Shown: piece after piece, positions 8,477 to 19,380 of the stretch
How positions within the stretch are numbered: the first letter of the stretch is position 1
How the letters are laid out: each line of letters starts with the position of its first letter
Assembly (NCBI RefSeq): GCF_004345325.1
Contig: NZ_SLVJ01000001.1
Coordinates: 124,001 to 188,000 of the forward strand
Length of the DNA stretch: 64,000 nucleotides
Direction of reading: 5' to 3'
Source: Acinetobacter calcoaceticus
GTDB taxonomy: Bacteria; Pseudomonadota; Gammaproteobacteria; Pseudomonadales; Moraxellaceae
The notes under the pieces: model-generated
Seen by the model: the letters and a program-made list of their open reading frames with translations, nothing else
Database searches by the model: none
What the model was told of the DNA's origin: nothing
Position numbers and translations under genes: made by a program

Positions 8477-9145
8477 TTACTCAGTAAATGAAGTCTGAGG
8501 GTCAGTTGCAGTTTGTGGTGAAGTCGCTTCAGTGCTGCTATCTGTAGATTTACCCGCACTTCCCGTAATAAATTTACTAATTAAATCTTCAAGATCCATG
8601 GTGCCTTGAGTATTGGCAATACGCTCTTCACGTTTGTAATAATTCAATCCACCACCCGGCACAACCTTAAGATATTTTTCACCTAATAATCCGTTAGTTG
8701 CGACCATGATATAAGCATCTTCATCTATACTAGTGATAGACTTCATGTTACCAATCAGTTGCTTTTCCATTTCTTTTTGTTTCGCTGGATCAGCAGACTC
8801 AAAGTCACTACTGTAACGCAGTTCTTCCAAAGCATTCTGCTGCACTTGTTTTAACTGCTTGTCATTAAAAGTGGTGAGTTGACCATCTAAGTCAAAAGTT
8901 ACCGTTGCCTGACGAGACACTGGATCCAGTTCAATACGATCAACACGGCCAATGGTTACACCACTCATGGTGATTTTGGCGCGTTCTTTTAATCCGTTTA
9001 CGTTATCAAACTGCGCAGTCATGCTATAACTGTCACGCAAATTGGTACCGACTAAGCCACTGACTTTCATGGCCAAGAAAAATAAAGCGATACCGAAGAT
9101 AATCACCAATATACCTACGGTCAGTTCACTTGCACGTGATTTCAT
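8477..9145 (-). CDS. mlaD: MlaD, MCE-domain substrate-binding subunit
   Basis: A 222-residue protein with one N-terminal membrane helix (ELTVGILVIIFGIALFFLA) followed by a single MCE domain (FDNVNGLKERAKITMSGVTIGRV) and a polar Ser/Thr-rich tail. MlaD forms a hexameric ring on the periplasmic face of MlaE through which lipid passes. The domain carries an insertion (about residues 95-135) compared with E. coli MlaD, as seen in Acinetobacter. The ATG at 9145 shares its A with the mlaE stop (TGATG) and has GGAGGA upstream, so it is preferred to a TTG one codon earlier. Confidence 0.95.
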   Translation of the reverse strand: MKSRASELTVGILVIIFGIALFFLAMKVSGLVGTNLRDSYSMTAQFDNVNGLKERAKITMSGVTIGRVDRIELDPVSRQATVTFDLDGQLTTFNDKQLKQVQQNALEELRYSSDFESADPAKQKEMEKQLIGNMKSITSIDEDAYIMVATNGLLGEKYLKVVPGGGLNYYKREERIANTQGTMDLEDLISKFITGSAGKSTDSSTEATSPQTATDPQTSFTE

Positions 9146-9924
9146 CAAATTCCTCCAAACATGACCGCAGTCAACACAAAATCAAAGCCTAATACACAAA
9201 GAGACGAGTACACCACAGTACGTGTGGTTGAGGTTGCAATCCCCTCAGACGTCGGCTCACAGGCATAGCCTTGATAAACAGCAATCCAAGTACAAATAAA
9301 AGCAAAAACCAAACTTTTAATAATCGTGCCGTTGACGACATCATTGGTGAACTGCACGTTATTTTGCATGCCGCTCCAAAATGATCCATCATCCACCCCT
9401 AAGAAATCAACACCGACCAATTTCCCGCCCATGATACCGATGGCCGCAAAGATCACTGCCAACATCGGCAAACTCACGATTCCCGCCCACAAACGTGGAG
9501 AGACAATACGTTTGAGTGGATCAACCCCGATCATTTCCATACTCGAAAGCTGCTCTGTGGCCTTCATCAAACCAATTTCAGCGGTGAGTGCAGATCCTGC
9601 TCGCCCAGCAAACAACAATGCTGCGACCACAGGTGCAAGTTCTCTTAATAACGTTAAAGACACCATCGTGCCCAGCATGGCTTCGGAACCGACATTCACC
9701 AAGATCGAATAACCTTGTAAACCCAGTACCAAACCAATAAATAAACCAGAAACAGCAATAATTAATAAAGACAACACCCCAACTCGGTACATCTGATAGA
9801 TGAACAGTTTGACACCGAGCCAACTGGGAAGTGAGAAAATAATCTGCAACAACATTATCGTTGCAACACCAATCCCACGAACACGTTCAATTACGCGTCT
9901 ACCTAATAAGGCAATGGCATTCAT
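9145..9924 (-). CDS. mlaE: MlaE, permease subunit
   Basis: A 259-residue integral membrane protein of the MlaE family (PF02405), with several hydrophobic helices and the conserved cytoplasmic segment [20 protein letters not shown], then [15 protein letters not shown]. It is the permease of the MlaFEDB phospholipid transporter that keeps the outer leaflet free of phospholipid. It overlaps mlaF by 4 bp (ATGA) and mlaD by one base. Confidence 0.96.
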   Translation of the reverse strand: MNAIALLGRRVIERVRGIGVATIMLLQIIFSLPSWLGVKLFIYQMYRVGVLSLLIIAVSGLFIGLVLGLQGYSILVNVGSEAMLGTMVSLTLLRELAPVVAALLFAGRAGSALTAEIGLMKATEQLSSMEMIGVDPLKRIVSPRLWAGIVSLPMLAVIFAAIGIMGGKLVGVDFLGVDDGSFWSGMQNNVQFTNDVVNGTIIKSLVFAFICTWIAVYQGYACEPTSEGIATSTTRTVVYSSLCVLGFDFVLTAVMFGGI

Positions 9925-10739
9925 GAACCGACCTCATTATTTAAATAGGCTTGATGGGTAAATTGATAATCCACAGGACCTTGGATCGACCCAGATAAAA
10001 ACTGTTGTACGAATGGAGAGGGATGTGCTTTCAATTGTTCTGGTGTCCCCTCACCTTGTACTACGCCCTCTGCAACCACATAGATATAATCTGCGATAGA
10101 AAGGGTTTCAATGACATCATGCGATACAATAATCGAAGTCAACTCCAAGGCCTCACGCAAAGAGCGAATCAGGCGGGTGAGTACCCCTTTTACGATTGGA
10201 TCTTGACCTGCAAATGGCTCATCATACATGATCAACTCTGGATCAAGCGCAATGGCTCGTGCTAAAGCGACACGACGATTCATCCCACCAGAAAGCTCTG
10301 TAGGCATTAATTTTTCTGCGCCGCGCAACCCGACAGATTCTAATTTTAAAGCGACCAATTCTGCAATCAAATGCTCAGGAAGCTGAGTATGGGCACGAAT
10401 CGGAAAAGCCACGTTTTCATATACGGACATATCGGTAAATAATGCACCGCTTTGAAAGAGCATCCCCATACGGGCACGAGCAGCGAATAATTCGGTGCGA
10501 GACATAGTACCAATATTGATCCCATCAAGCAGAACCTCACCACGATCAGGTGCCAATTGCCCCCCAATCAAACGTAATAGTGTGGTTTTTCCTGTACCCG
10601 ATGGCCCCATAATTGCGGTGATTTGTCCGCGTCGAATTTTAATATTTACTTGGTCATAAATGACACGTTCGCCTCGATTGAAGCTTAAATTCTTAACCTC
10701 GATTAAAGCCTCAGTCTCTAGAAACACTGAGTTATTCAT
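9921..10739 (-). CDS. mlaF: MlaF, ATPase subunit of the Mla transporter
   Basis: A 272-residue ABC ATPase: Walker A GPSGTGKT at 45-52, Q-loop LFQSGALF, a signature motif [14 protein letters not shown], Walker [14 protein letters not shown] and the switch histidine in IIVSHD. The GMN-type signature and GQDP D-loop are those of MlaF/Ttg2A. First gene of the operon; it provides the ATP-driven step for phospholipid transport at the inner membrane. A C-terminal extension after FVQQFLSG contacts the neighbouring protomer in known structures. Confidence 0.96.
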   Translation of the reverse strand: MNNSVFLETEALIEVKNLSFNRGERVIYDQVNIKIRRGQITAIMGPSGTGKTTLLRLIGGQLAPDRGEVLLDGINIGTMSRTELFAARARMGMLFQSGALFTDMSVYENVAFPIRAHTQLPEHLIAELVALKLESVGLRGAEKLMPTELSGGMNRRVALARAIALDPELIMYDEPFAGQDPIVKGVLTRLIRSLREALELTSIIVSHDVIETLSIADYIYVVAEGVVQGEGTPEQLKAHPSPFVQQFLSGSIQGPVDYQFTHQAYLNNEVGS

Positions 10740-10774
10740 AACTGAACATTTCCCTGCAATTTATCAGCCTGCAT

Positions 10775-10803
10775 ACTATACCACCATGAATTGGTGTTAA
10801 TGT
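10775..10803 (-). promoter_or_regulatory. Possible promoter of the mla operon
   Basis: A good -10 (TATAGT, 10775-10780) lies 35 bp before the mlaF start. The -35 at 17-bp spacing (ACATTA) is poor. The spacer holds an inverted repeat CACCA-N5-TGGTG, which could be an operator. Confidence 0.35.
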
Positions 10804-10902
10804 ACTGTAATTCAAAGATAATAATCGGGCTAAAAGAAGAATAAATTTTATATAATTATGATTTTAAAAGGCTTATCTATATTTGTAAATTTTAGTGCAC
10901 AA

Positions 10903-10989
10903 TTAAATGTTTAATAAACTTCCCACAACATAAAAGCTCAGATTGAAAACAATCAGCGCAGTAAAGACATAGTACATATTTATTCTCAT
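10903..10989 (-). CDS. Candidate 24-28 residue membrane peptide
   Basis: A minus-strand frame encodes MRINMYYVFTALIVFNLSFY followed by VVGSLLNI: one hydrophobic helix with almost no charge. The first ATG (10989) has no ribosome site; the internal ATG at codon 5 has TGAGA eight bases upstream and would give 24 residues. It is the only frame in the 420-bp gap between mlaF and the helicase that looks like a protein. A Fur-like sequence lies about 25 bp upstream. Small one-helix proteins of this kind are often subunits of oxidases or transporters; no function can be assigned, and it may be chance. Confidence 0.3.
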   Translation of the reverse strand: MRINMYYVFTALIVFNLSFYVVGSLLNI

Positions 10990-11013
10990 CTAAAAATCAG
11001 CAAAACTTTAATC

Positions 11014-11032
11014 TAGTATGATTATCACTTTT
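11014..11032 (-). promoter_or_regulatory. Fur-like site
   Basis: Contains GATAATCAT; by hand alignment 13 of 19 positions fit the Fur consensus, mostly in the central nine. It lies upstream of the small frame at 10903-10989. Confidence 0.3.
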
Positions 11033-11109
11033 TTTAATTAATTTGACAAGCATCACACTTTATTTATTTTAATATATCTTCACCTGGTTCCACGTAGATT
11101 AAACGGTGC

Positions 11110-11138
11110 AAAAAAAAACCAGTCCGAAGACTGGTTTT
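11110..11138 (-). terminator. Terminator of the DEAD-box helicase gene
   Basis: Ten-bp stem AAAACCAGTC/GACTGGTTTT around loop CGAA (11125-11128), followed on the minus strand by a run of T (A-run at 11111-11118 on plus). Confidence 0.88.
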
Positions 11139-11161
11139 AAATCACTTAAATGCGTATCTGA

Positions 11162-13141
11162 TTAGTCGTTGAACTTACGACGTGGACGCGCTGCATCATC
11201 AGTACGTGGACGGTCATCACCAAAGCGCTTAGGACGATCTTCGCCACCAAAAGTACGCTTAGGACGATCATCACCACCGAAAGTACGCTTAGGACGGTCA
11301 TCACCACCGAAAGAACGCTTAGGACGATCATCACCACCGCCGAAAGAACGCTTAGGACGATCATCACCACCACCGAAAGAACGCTTAGGACGGTCATCAC
11401 CACCAGCAAAACTACGCTGTGGACGATCTTCACCACCGAAAGTACGCTTAGGACGGTCATCACCACCACCGAAGCTACGTTTAGGACGATCATCACCACC
11501 AGCAAAACTGCGTTGTGGACGGTCATCACCGAAGCTGCGTTTAGGACGATCAGAGAACGAACCTTCACGACGTGGTTTATAATCTACGCGGTTACCACGG
11601 TTGTCATCATTTGAATCAAAACGTGGTTTATCTTGGAAGCCACCTTCGCGACGTGGACGATCAGAGAACGAACCTTCGCGACGTGGACGATCATCATTAA
11701 ATTCGCGGCGTGGACGATCTTCATTGAAGTCACGACGTGGACGATCAGAGAATGAACCTTCGCGACGTGGACGATCATCACCACCAGCAAAACTACGACG
11801 TTCGCCACCAGCGCTTGAACCGCCATCACGACCACGACCACCGCCATCACGACTACCGCCGCCAAAGCTACGACCGCCATCACGACCACGACCACCGCCG
11901 AAGCTACGACCGCCATCACGACCGCGACCACCGCCATCACGACCACGACCATCACGACTGCCTTTAGCAGGTGGTGGAGATGGCTCTAGGCCTTCAATTT
12001 CAGTAACATTTAAACGTGTATCTAGAAAATCTTCTAAAGCACGAATTTTACCGCGTTCACGGTAAGTCGCTAAAGTAATTGCTTTACCAGTACGGCCAGC
12101 ACGACCTGTACGACCGATACGGTGAACATAATCTTCATGCTTCATTGGTAAGCCGAAGTTGATTACGTGAGAAATCGTTGGTACGTCAAGACCACGTGCC
12201 GCTACATCGGTAGCAACAAGAATTTTTGCACGACCTTCACGAATACTACGTAGACGACGGTTACGAACGGTTTGTGGCATCGCACCATGTAATGCAACCA
12301 CAGATAGACCCGCTTCAGCCAACTCTTCAGCCAACATATCGGTATCTTCTTGTGTGCTTGCAAACACAACAGCTTGATCTAAATCTTCTTCACTCAACCA
12401 GTGAGTCAATAATTTTTTCTTGTGCTCAAAACCATCTGTCCAGTGCAAAGTCTGGGCAATATCAGTATTGGTAGTATGACCAGTTTCGATCGCAATACGG
12501 ACAGGATCATTCATCATGCGTTGAGCTAAACGAATGATACGGTCTGCGAAAGTCGCAGAGAACATCAAGGTTTGCTTACGGTTACCAGCTAAATCGCTGA
12601 TTGCTTCTAAGTCTTCAGAGAAACCTAGATCCAACATACGATCCGCTTCGTCGACGATTAAAGCATCAACAAGATCAAGTTTAATTTGACGACGATTAAC
12701 AAGGTCAAGTAAACGGCCTGGCGTAGCCACAACCACTTGAGCACCTTTTAATTGTTGAATTTGCTTACCAAAAGGCATACCGCCCATGATGGCAGCAACA
12801 CGCACGCCTTTCATATGACGTACAAATGCAATCGCATCTTGACTCACTTGTTGAGCCAACTCACGTGTAGGACATAAAACCAAAATATTCGGTTGAGTCA
12901 CAGCACGCATACGATCTTTAACAGTGCCCAAGCTATCTTGATCAGCAATGGCATTTAAAGTAGGTAGTAAGAAAGCAGCGGTTTTACCTGAACCAGTTTG
13001 GCTCGATACAAGAAGGTCTTTACCTTCTAATGCAGCAGGAATCGCTTGTTCTTGAACAGCGGTAGGCGCAGTAAAGCCTAGGCTCTCAATTGCTTTATGT
13101 AAAGATTCATGCAAAGGAAAATCAGCAAAAGTTTTGCTCAT
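11162..13141 (-). CDS. DEAD-box RNA helicase with long RGG/DRP repeat tail
   Basis: A 659-residue helicase related to RhlE/DeaD. The core (about residues 1-380) shows the Q motif, SQTGSGKTAAF (I), PTRELAQQ (Ia), VDEADRMLDLGF (II), SAT (III) and HRIGRTGRAGRTG (VI). From about residue 385 to the end the chain is low-complexity: first RDGGGRGRDGG repeats, then many copies of an arginine/aspartate unit such as DDRPKRSFGGG. Such tails bind RNA without sequence preference and can drive condensation. The likely roles are ribosome assembly and mRNA turnover at low temperature. The ATG at 13141 has GGGGTGA eight bases upstream; a GTG at 13153 sits inside that ribosome site and is rejected. Confidence 0.93.
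   Translation of the reverse strand: MSKTFADFPLHESLHKAIESLGFTAPTAVQEQAIPAALEGKDLLVSSQTGSGKTAAFLLPTLNAIADQDSLGTVKDRMRAVTQPNILVLCPTRELAQQVSQDAIAFVRHMKGVRVAAIMGGMPFGKQIQQLKGAQVVVATPGRLLDLVNRRQIKLDLVDALIVDEADRMLDLGFSEDLEAISDLAGNRKQTLMFSATFADRIIRLAQRMMNDPVRIAIETGHTTNTDIAQTLHWTDGFEHKKKLLTHWLSEEDLDQAVVFASTQEDTDMLAEELAEAGLSVVALHGAMPQTVRNRRLRSIREGRAKILVATDVAARGLDVPTISHVINFGLPMKHEDYVHRIGRTGRAGRTGKAITLATYRERGKIRALEDFLDTRLNVTEIEGLEPSPPPAKGSRDGRGRDGGGRGRDGGRSFGGGRGRDGGRSFGGGSRDGGGRGRDGGSSAGGERRSFAGGDDRPRREGSFSDRPRRDFNEDRPRREFNDDRPRREGSFSDRPRREGGFQDKPRFDSNDDNRGNRVDYKPRREGSFSDRPKRSFGDDRPQRSFAGGDDRPKRSFGGGDDRPKRTFGGEDRPQRSFAGGDDRPKRSFGGGDDRPKRSFGGGDDRPKRSFGGDDRPKRTFGGDDRPKRTFGGEDRPKRFGDDRPRTDDAARPRRKFND
11215..11560 (-). 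repeat. In-gene tandem repeat coding the helicase C-terminal tail
   Basis: Roughly ten imperfect copies of a 33-39 bp unit built around ggacgatcatcaccaccgaa, all in frame, each encoding about 11-13 residues of the D-R-P-K-R-S/T-F-G-G type. Copies differ by whole codons, the mark of in-frame expansion and contraction. Confidence 0.85.
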
Positions 13142-13307
13142 AGAGACATTCACCCCAAAGCGGGTGCTCCACTTATATAAAAAATCAGATGGACATCGGC
13201 AAAAAGCGGCACAGCAATATACGCTGAAAAAATAAAAAAATCAGCGGCAATCCGAATAAGGACGATGTGATATAACGCACGTAAGATTACGGCCGGGAAC
13301 CTGAAAG

Positions 13308-13323
13308 AATCGCTTAAGCGATT
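13308..13323 (-). other. 16-bp perfect palindrome in the helicase leader
   Basis: AATCGCTTAAGCGATT lies in the untranslated leader between the predicted transcription start (about 13416) and the helicase start codon (13141). It could form a small leader hairpin or be a protein site. No T-run follows it on the minus strand. The rest of the 430-bp gap 13142-13574 shows no gene. Confidence 0.5.
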
Positions 13324-13422
13324 GGGGCGCGAAATATCGTCCTCTCTATGGACCGCACGCGCATACACAATGTATAAGATGAGAATGTTCAGGTAATGAA
13401 CGGAAATGAAGTGCGTGGCGGC

Positions 13423-13451
13423 AGTATAACAGCTAATCGTTAAAAGTCACG
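13423..13451 (-). promoter_or_regulatory. Sigma-70 promoter of the DEAD-box helicase gene
   Basis: -35 GTGACT (13446-13451), 17-bp spacer, -10 TATACT (13423-13428). It implies an untranslated leader of about 275 nt, as known for cold-shock csdA/deaD-type genes. Confidence 0.65.
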
Positions 13452-13574
13452 CTAAAATTCTCAAATCCGTTCAAATATAATCTTATGTTTAAAAGTCATC
13501 CTCTAAGGGCTTATTAATAATGCAAAAGTTAGTGCAAAAGCGAATACACAAGTTAATGCATTTGTACCCCCAAG

Positions 13575-14204
13575 TTAAAGCATCAGATCCTTTACGATCC
13601 CCACGACACCCGTGATAATCATATCAATCGCAATGGTACCGACCAACAAAGCGGAAAGACGCCCGACGATATCTACATAACGGTCAATATATTTTGAATG
13701 TTTAGCGCGTAAATTATCATGCGCAAACTTCATCAAGATCAGCAGACTACAGGTGAGCACTAGGGTTGAGCCAATCACCGCCACAGCACCAATCAAAGGC
13801 AACTGCACCCCTGTCACCACGGCAGCACTGATGGTGCCCGGACCAATCATAAATGGCATCGCAATCGCACCTGCCACATGCTCAGGCGCACCACGTGTCA
13901 CACCAATGGTATCAGCACCTTCAAATACATAGCGGTAACCAATCACCAAAAAAATGATGCCACCAAAAATCTGGAATGACTCAAAGCGAACTTGTAAAAA
14001 TTCATTGAATATCGACTCCCCGCCCCAGGCGAAAAGTAAGAACACCACCAAAGCAATCAAGGCACCTTGTATCAGTGCCTTAGCAAAAACTTTAAATTCT
14101 AAATTGCGTATTAAACCCAGCATATAAATGCTCATCAGAAAGGGGTTGAGCAACGCAAAAAATAAAGCAAACGAATGGATATAAGGACTAAGCAAAATAC
14201 ACAC
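13575..14204 (-). CDS. MarC-family integral membrane protein
   Basis: A 209-residue, six-helix membrane protein of the MarC/YchE family (PF01914). Marks are the N-terminal ALLNPFLMSIY (the family NP motif), GGIIFLVIGYRYV, and the second repeat AMPFMIGPGTISAAVV. The family role is unsettled; the old link to multiple antibiotic resistance was not confirmed. It stands alone, about 370 bp from the helicase start and in the same direction. Confidence 0.9.
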   Translation of the reverse strand: MCILLSPYIHSFALFFALLNPFLMSIYMLGLIRNLEFKVFAKALIQGALIALVVFLLFAWGGESIFNEFLQVRFESFQIFGGIIFLVIGYRYVFEGADTIGVTRGAPEHVAGAIAMPFMIGPGTISAAVVTGVQLPLIGAVAVIGSTLVLTCSLLILMKFAHDNLRAKHSKYIDRYVDIVGRLSALLVGTIAIDMIITGVVGIVKDLML

Positions 14205-14379
14205 CTTAGACTAACAATGTTCAGGGACAATTCAATTTAGACAATATGCCAATATAAAGTGATAACAGTCACAAAAATTGGGCATGCGGCACTATACTAT
14301 TAATGCACTATCTGCTTTGAAAGCCCAAGCAACAAAAAGCCAACTAATCCCTGTGCAGCTATCGTTTTATTTTTAATGC

Positions 14380-14412
14380 AAAAAAAAAGCTCAGTCCTAT
14401 CAGAACCGAGCT
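14380..14412 (-). terminator. Terminator of suhB
   Basis: Stem AGCTC.GT/AC.GAGCT with one mismatch, followed on the minus strand by nine T residues; 30 bp after the suhB stop codon. Confidence 0.8.
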
Positions 14413-14441
14413 GTTTTAGTGAGTGTTGCAGTCACTCAAAT

Positions 14442-15272
14442 TTATTTAGCTGCATCGCCCCATGCTGGCACGACAGCCTGCATCAAAGGTTTTAATAATT
14501 TCATTGAGCATGCCAAAACTTGGCCATTTTGCATAGAGTCATTACCACCGCGGGCATCGACCATGGTACCGCCAGCTTCTTTCACCAACAACTCACCAAC
14601 AGCGATATCCCAAGGCTTTAAGCCAAGTTCAAAATAACCATCTAAACGACCAGCAGCAACATAAGCCAAATCCAATGCAGCTGAACCACTACGACGGAAT
14701 TGAGCGCCTGCTTCAGTCACAGCAAGTAATGAATCAAAATGATTTTTTGCATAAGAAACCACCTCACCATTGCGATTCGCACGGTAAGCATGGCCTACGC
14801 CAATAAAGGTTTTGTCTAAGCTATCTTTGATATTTACACGAATACGGCGCTGATTCATCATGGCACCGCGGCCACGACTGGCAGAGAACATTTCATCGCG
14901 TACTGGATCATAAATTACACCGTGTTGAGTGATGCCTTTATGCTGTACTGCGATAGAGATACAAAAATGAGGTACGCCATTGATAAAGTTCAAAGTCCCA
15001 TCTAAAGGATCGATCACCCAACACCAATCAGCGTCATGACCTACACCTTCTTGCAAACCAAACTCTTCACCCAAGAAGCTATGTTTTTTATAACTTTTCT
15101 TTAGAGTATCAATTGTGAGTTGCTCTAGATAACGATCTACACGCGTTACCGGGCCATCAATGCCTTTTTCTTCAACTTGCAGATCGAGTTTATGACGATT
15201 TTGATGCGCTTTAAGAAGCTCTTGACCAACTGTTTCAGCCGCACGCGCAGCCATCACCACCATAGGTTCCAT
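14442..15272 (-). CDS. suhB: Inositol-1-monophosphatase SuhB
   Basis: A 276-residue member of the Mg2+-dependent inositol monophosphatase family. Metal ligands are visible in GEEF (about 68-71), the WVIDPLDGTLNFING motif (about 84-98) and the C-terminal WDIAVGELLVKEAGG motif. It hydrolyses inositol 1-phosphate in vitro; in gammaproteobacteria SuhB also works as a cofactor of the rRNA transcription antitermination complex. It is monocistronic, ending in its own terminator, about 120 bp downstream of dxs. Confidence 0.95.
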   Translation of the reverse strand: MEPMVVMAARAAETVGQELLKAHQNRHKLDLQVEEKGIDGPVTRVDRYLEQLTIDTLKKSYKKHSFLGEEFGLQEGVGHDADWCWVIDPLDGTLNFINGVPHFCISIAVQHKGITQHGVIYDPVRDEMFSASRGRGAMMNQRRIRVNIKDSLDKTFIGVGHAYRANRNGEVVSYAKNHFDSLLAVTEAGAQFRRSGSAALDLAYVAAGRLDGYFELGLKPWDIAVGELLVKEAGGTMVDARGGNDSMQNGQVLACSMKLLKPLMQAVVPAWGDAAK

Positions 15273-15395
15273 TTAGAAAACACCCACTACAAATTAAAGA
15301 AACTGATAAAGAATAATGCATAAAAGCGCCGACATTTTAGCAAATGAAAGCGCTTTTAGGGTAAAAATGTTGCTACTTTTTTTTTGACGTTGATT

Positions 15396-17312
15396 TTAGA
15401 CCGTTTGAATCAGCTTCACCCATGCCTGCTCAATGGCTTTTTGGATCCCTTCTGCATCCAGACCACAATCCGCCAACATCTCTGTAGGCGTGGCTTGCGC
15501 CAGGAACTCGTCTGGTAAACCAATGTTCAATATCGGTTTAACGATCTGAGCCTGCGCCATAAACTCATTCACTGCACTGCCTGCACCCCCCATGACCGCA
15601 TGTTCTTCTACCGTCACAAATAAATGGGTTTGATCGGCATAATCGCGAATGATTTGGCTGTCCAATGGTTTGACGAAGCGCATATTGATGACATGAACAG
15701 CAACATCATATTTCTGTGCTATTTTTTCAGCCGCAGTTAAAGCCACATCCACTCGACTACCAAATGCCAAGATGGTCATCTGCTCGTCTAATTCTGGATT
15801 GAAGCTTTTCAACACCTCCGCACGACCGATTTCCAGCGCAGTCAGTTCATGATGAACCTGTACGCCTAGACCATTGCCTCGTGGGTATCGTACTGCGGCA
15901 GGACCCGGATAGAGATAGGCGGTATGTAGCATTTGGCGGCATTCATTTTCATCTTTAGGCGCCATAATCACCAAATTCGGAATCGTGCGCATAAAGGCAT
16001 AATCATAGGCCCCTGCATGCGTAGGACCATCTTCACCGACCAAACCCGCACGATCAATCCCGAAGGTCACATCAAGATTTTGCAGTGCCACATCATGGAT
16101 CAATTGATCATAACCGCGTTGCAAAAAGGTCGAATAAATCGCAACCACAGGCTTAAGCCCCTCACAGGCCATCCCCGCTGCCAAGGTAACCGCATGTTGT
16201 TCAGCAATCGCCACATCGAAATAACGTTCTGGAAACTGTTTGGCAAACTGAATCATGCCTGAGCCTTCACACATCGCTGGCGTAATCGCCAACAATCGAG
16301 CGTCTTGGGCTGCTTCATCACAGAGCCATTGGCCAAAAATATCTGAATATTTGGGTGCTACAGCTTTCGCGGGTGCAAGATTAGGCTGTGCATTTATCTT
16401 AGCAATGGCATGATATTTAATCTGATCAACTTCTGCTGCTGCAAAGCCTTTGCCTTTTTTGGTATAGACATGGATTAAACGTGGACCTTTACGTTTTTTC
16501 AGCGCCTGAAACACATTGACCAATTGCTCGACATCGTGACCATCAAATGGGCCAAAATAATCAAAACCAATGGCTTTAAATAAATTATCAGCAGCATCGG
16601 TAGCGGATTGGTGTAAACGCGAGTTATAACACCACTCTGGATGTGCCTGTACAAAGGCTTCGCCATGCTCATCAATATTGACTGACTGGCCTTTTTCCCA
16701 GATCGCTGCCAAATGTTTAGCAAAACCACCCGTACTACAAGAAATCGACATATCGTTGTCATTCAGGACCACGATCATATCGGCATTATGCGCCACGGCA
16801 TCGTTCATGGCTTCAATGGCCATACCCGCTGTCATAGCACCATCACCAACAATCGCCACCACTTCACAAGCAGACTTTTGATAGCGACGTGCCAAAGCCA
16901 TACCTAGACCCGCAGAAATCGCAGTAGAGGAATGGCCTACACCAAAGGTATCAAATTCGGATTCTTCACGACATGGGAAAGCAGCCAAGCCATCCTTAGC
17001 GCGAATGGTGGTTAATTGCTCACGGCGACCAGTTAAGGCTTTATGTGGATAGGCTTGATGCCCCACATCCCAAATTAATCGATCGCGTGGTGTTTCAAAA
17101 CAATAATGTAATGCGACCGTTAATTCGATCACACCTAAGTTAGCACCAAAATGACCGCCACTTTGTCCAGCGGCATAAAGTATATACTGACGTAATTGGT
17201 CCGCCACTTGAGTTAACTGGCTTTGCGCAAGCTGACGTAATTGTTGAGGATGATCAATTCCATCTAACAATGGCGTAACTGGACGTTGAGCTGGTATTTC
17301 TGTATACAACAT
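15396..17312 (-). CDS. dxs: 1-deoxy-D-xylulose-5-phosphate synthase
   Basis: A 638-residue thiamine-diphosphate enzyme, first step of the MEP isoprenoid pathway: pyruvate plus glyceraldehyde 3-phosphate to DXP. Visible marks are the N-terminal [10 protein letters not shown], the ThDP-binding [16 protein letters not shown] with the metal-binding N of LNDNDMS, and the transketolase pyrimidine segment [17 protein letters not shown]. The ATG at 17312 gives the start MLYTEIP; an upstream in-frame TTG at 17321 is too close to the AAGAAGG ribosome site. It is divergent from ribA. Confidence 0.97.
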   Translation of the reverse strand: MLYTEIPAQRPVTPLLDGIDHPQQLRQLAQSQLTQVADQLRQYILYAAGQSGGHFGANLGVIELTVALHYCFETPRDRLIWDVGHQAYPHKALTGRREQLTTIRAKDGLAAFPCREESEFDTFGVGHSSTAISAGLGMALARRYQKSACEVVAIVGDGAMTAGMAIEAMNDAVAHNADMIVVLNDNDMSISCSTGGFAKHLAAIWEKGQSVNIDEHGEAFVQAHPEWCYNSRLHQSATDAADNLFKAIGFDYFGPFDGHDVEQLVNVFQALKKRKGPRLIHVYTKKGKGFAAAEVDQIKYHAIAKINAQPNLAPAKAVAPKYSDIFGQWLCDEAAQDARLLAITPAMCEGSGMIQFAKQFPERYFDVAIAEQHAVTLAAGMACEGLKPVVAIYSTFLQRGYDQLIHDVALQNLDVTFGIDRAGLVGEDGPTHAGAYDYAFMRTIPNLVIMAPKDENECRQMLHTAYLYPGPAAVRYPRGNGLGVQVHHELTALEIGRAEVLKSFNPELDEQMTILAFGSRVDVALTAAEKIAQKYDVAVHVINMRFVKPLDSQIIRDYADQTHLFVTVEEHAVMGGAGSAVNEFMAQAQIVKPILNIGLPDEFLAQATPTEMLADCGLDAEGIQKAIEQAWVKLIQTV

Positions 17313-17576
17313 ATGTGGCAATGCCTTCTTAAGCCTGGCAAATCCTAAGCTAGGTAAACGGGTTAGTTCGATCTTCGGATCGCATCATATCACCTTCAAT
17401 CAACTACATAACAGTCTAAGCGTGTTGAATTAAAGCCTGTTTGGTCTGGTTAGCTGCGGTTGATTATCCTGAATAATCTTACTACTTATCAACTATTATC
17501 GTGTGCTTTATACAAAAAACAAAACCTTATGCAGAGAAACATATTTCACGGTTCTATGAATACTTGAGCTTTCCGC

Positions 17577-17582
17577 TATACT
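17577..17582 (+). promoter_or_regulatory. Probable -10 box of the ribA promoter
   Basis: TATACT 35 bp before the chosen ribA start. No good -35 at 16-18 bp, so an activator or extended element may be involved. No FMN riboswitch is seen upstream. Confidence 0.4.
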
Positions 17583-17616
17583 TTAACCAATTTATCCCTT
17601 GCGAATGGAAAAATCT

Positions 17617-18219
17617 GTGCCTATAGAATTTGTTGCAACCTCTAAATTACCCACAGCTTTTGGTGACTTTAAAATCAGCGTTTTTCAAGACCCGATCACC
17701 GGAGAAGAACATGTTGCAATCTCTAAAGGCTTAGATACTGCGCCAACCGCTCCAGTACTGGTTCGTATTCATTCTGAATGCTTAACCGGTGATGCCTTTG
17801 CTTCACTCAAGTGTGACTGCGGCCCGCAACTGCATAACACTATGAAAATGATAGATGAAGCCGGTCAGGGCGTCATATTATACCTACGTCAAGAAGGTCG
17901 TGGCATAGGCTTAACCAACAAAATTCGCGCCTACGCTCTGCAAGATCAAGGTCACGATACTGTTGATGCCAACCTACTGCTCGACCTGCCCGCAGATGCA
18001 AGGCGCTATGATATGTGTAGTATTATGTTGGAGCAACTAAAAATCAAACAAGTCCAGCTCATCACCAACAATCCTTTAAAGATTCAAGCACTACAACAAC
18101 AGGGCATCGAAGTGGTTGATCGCGTTGCGCTGACCGTAGGGCTTAATCCGCTCAATGAAGATTACTTAAAAACCAAGCATGAACGCATGTCTCATATGTA
18201 CAGTAAAGAAGACTTTTAA
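17617..18219 (+). CDS. ribA: GTP cyclohydrolase II
   Basis: About 200 residues, stand-alone RibA (not fused to RibB). The zinc site is in [15 protein letters not shown] (three cysteines), and the GTP site in [16 protein letters not shown]. It opens the GTP ring in the first step of riboflavin synthesis. Start choice: the frame is open from a TTG at 17599 and an ATG at 17605, but the GTG at 17617 has GGAA at good spacing and gives a protein beginning with [11 protein letters not shown], the usual family start and length. Single gene divergent from dxs. Confidence 0.95.
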   Translation: MPIEFVATSKLPTAFGDFKISVFQDPITGEEHVAISKGLDTAPTAPVLVRIHSECLTGDAFASLKCDCGPQLHNTMKMIDEAGQGVILYLRQEGRGIGLTNKIRAYALQDQGHDTVDANLLLDLPADARRYDMCSIMLEQLKIKQVQLITNNPLKIQALQQQGIEVVDRVALTVGLNPLNEDYLKTKHERMSHMYSKEDF

Positions 18220-18370
18220 AGCATTAATAGTCCTAATGGCCACTCAACTAATATCATTTTTGATCAGGTCATTTAGAACATGGAAGCAGCAGTCATAAAG
18301 AATTGAGCTAAAACCCTTACTTTTTTTATGGAATTATGCTTTTATGTATTTTATCCATAAATCATTTTAA

Positions 18371-19324
<954 letters not shown>

Positions 19325-19342
19325 CCACTAAAATACAGTTAT

Positions 19343-19380
19343 AAAAAAACGACCCTCGCCTCGCCTAGGGTCGTTTTTTT
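19343..19380 (+). terminator. Terminator of hemF
   Basis: Stem ACGACCCT/AGGGTCGT (19349-19356, 19367-19374) flanked by A and T runs, so active in both directions. Confidence 0.9.

Noticed and set aside
9326..9712. 128-residue frame opposite mlaE
   Set aside because: Antisense to a clear permease gene, no ribosome site, no family pattern.
11215..11560. Repeat array that looks like CRISPR by period (33-39 bp)
   Set aside because: All units are in frame and code the helicase tail; no unique spacers of constant length and no cas genes.
11169..12065. Antisense frames (137 and 154 residues) rich in RSSPP or RPPP opposite the helicase tail
   Set aside because: They are a by-product of the codon-biased tail repeats; no ribosome sites and no family.
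17322..17616. FMN riboswitch before ribA
   Set aside because: No RFN-element conserved segments are present; only a -10 box is seen.
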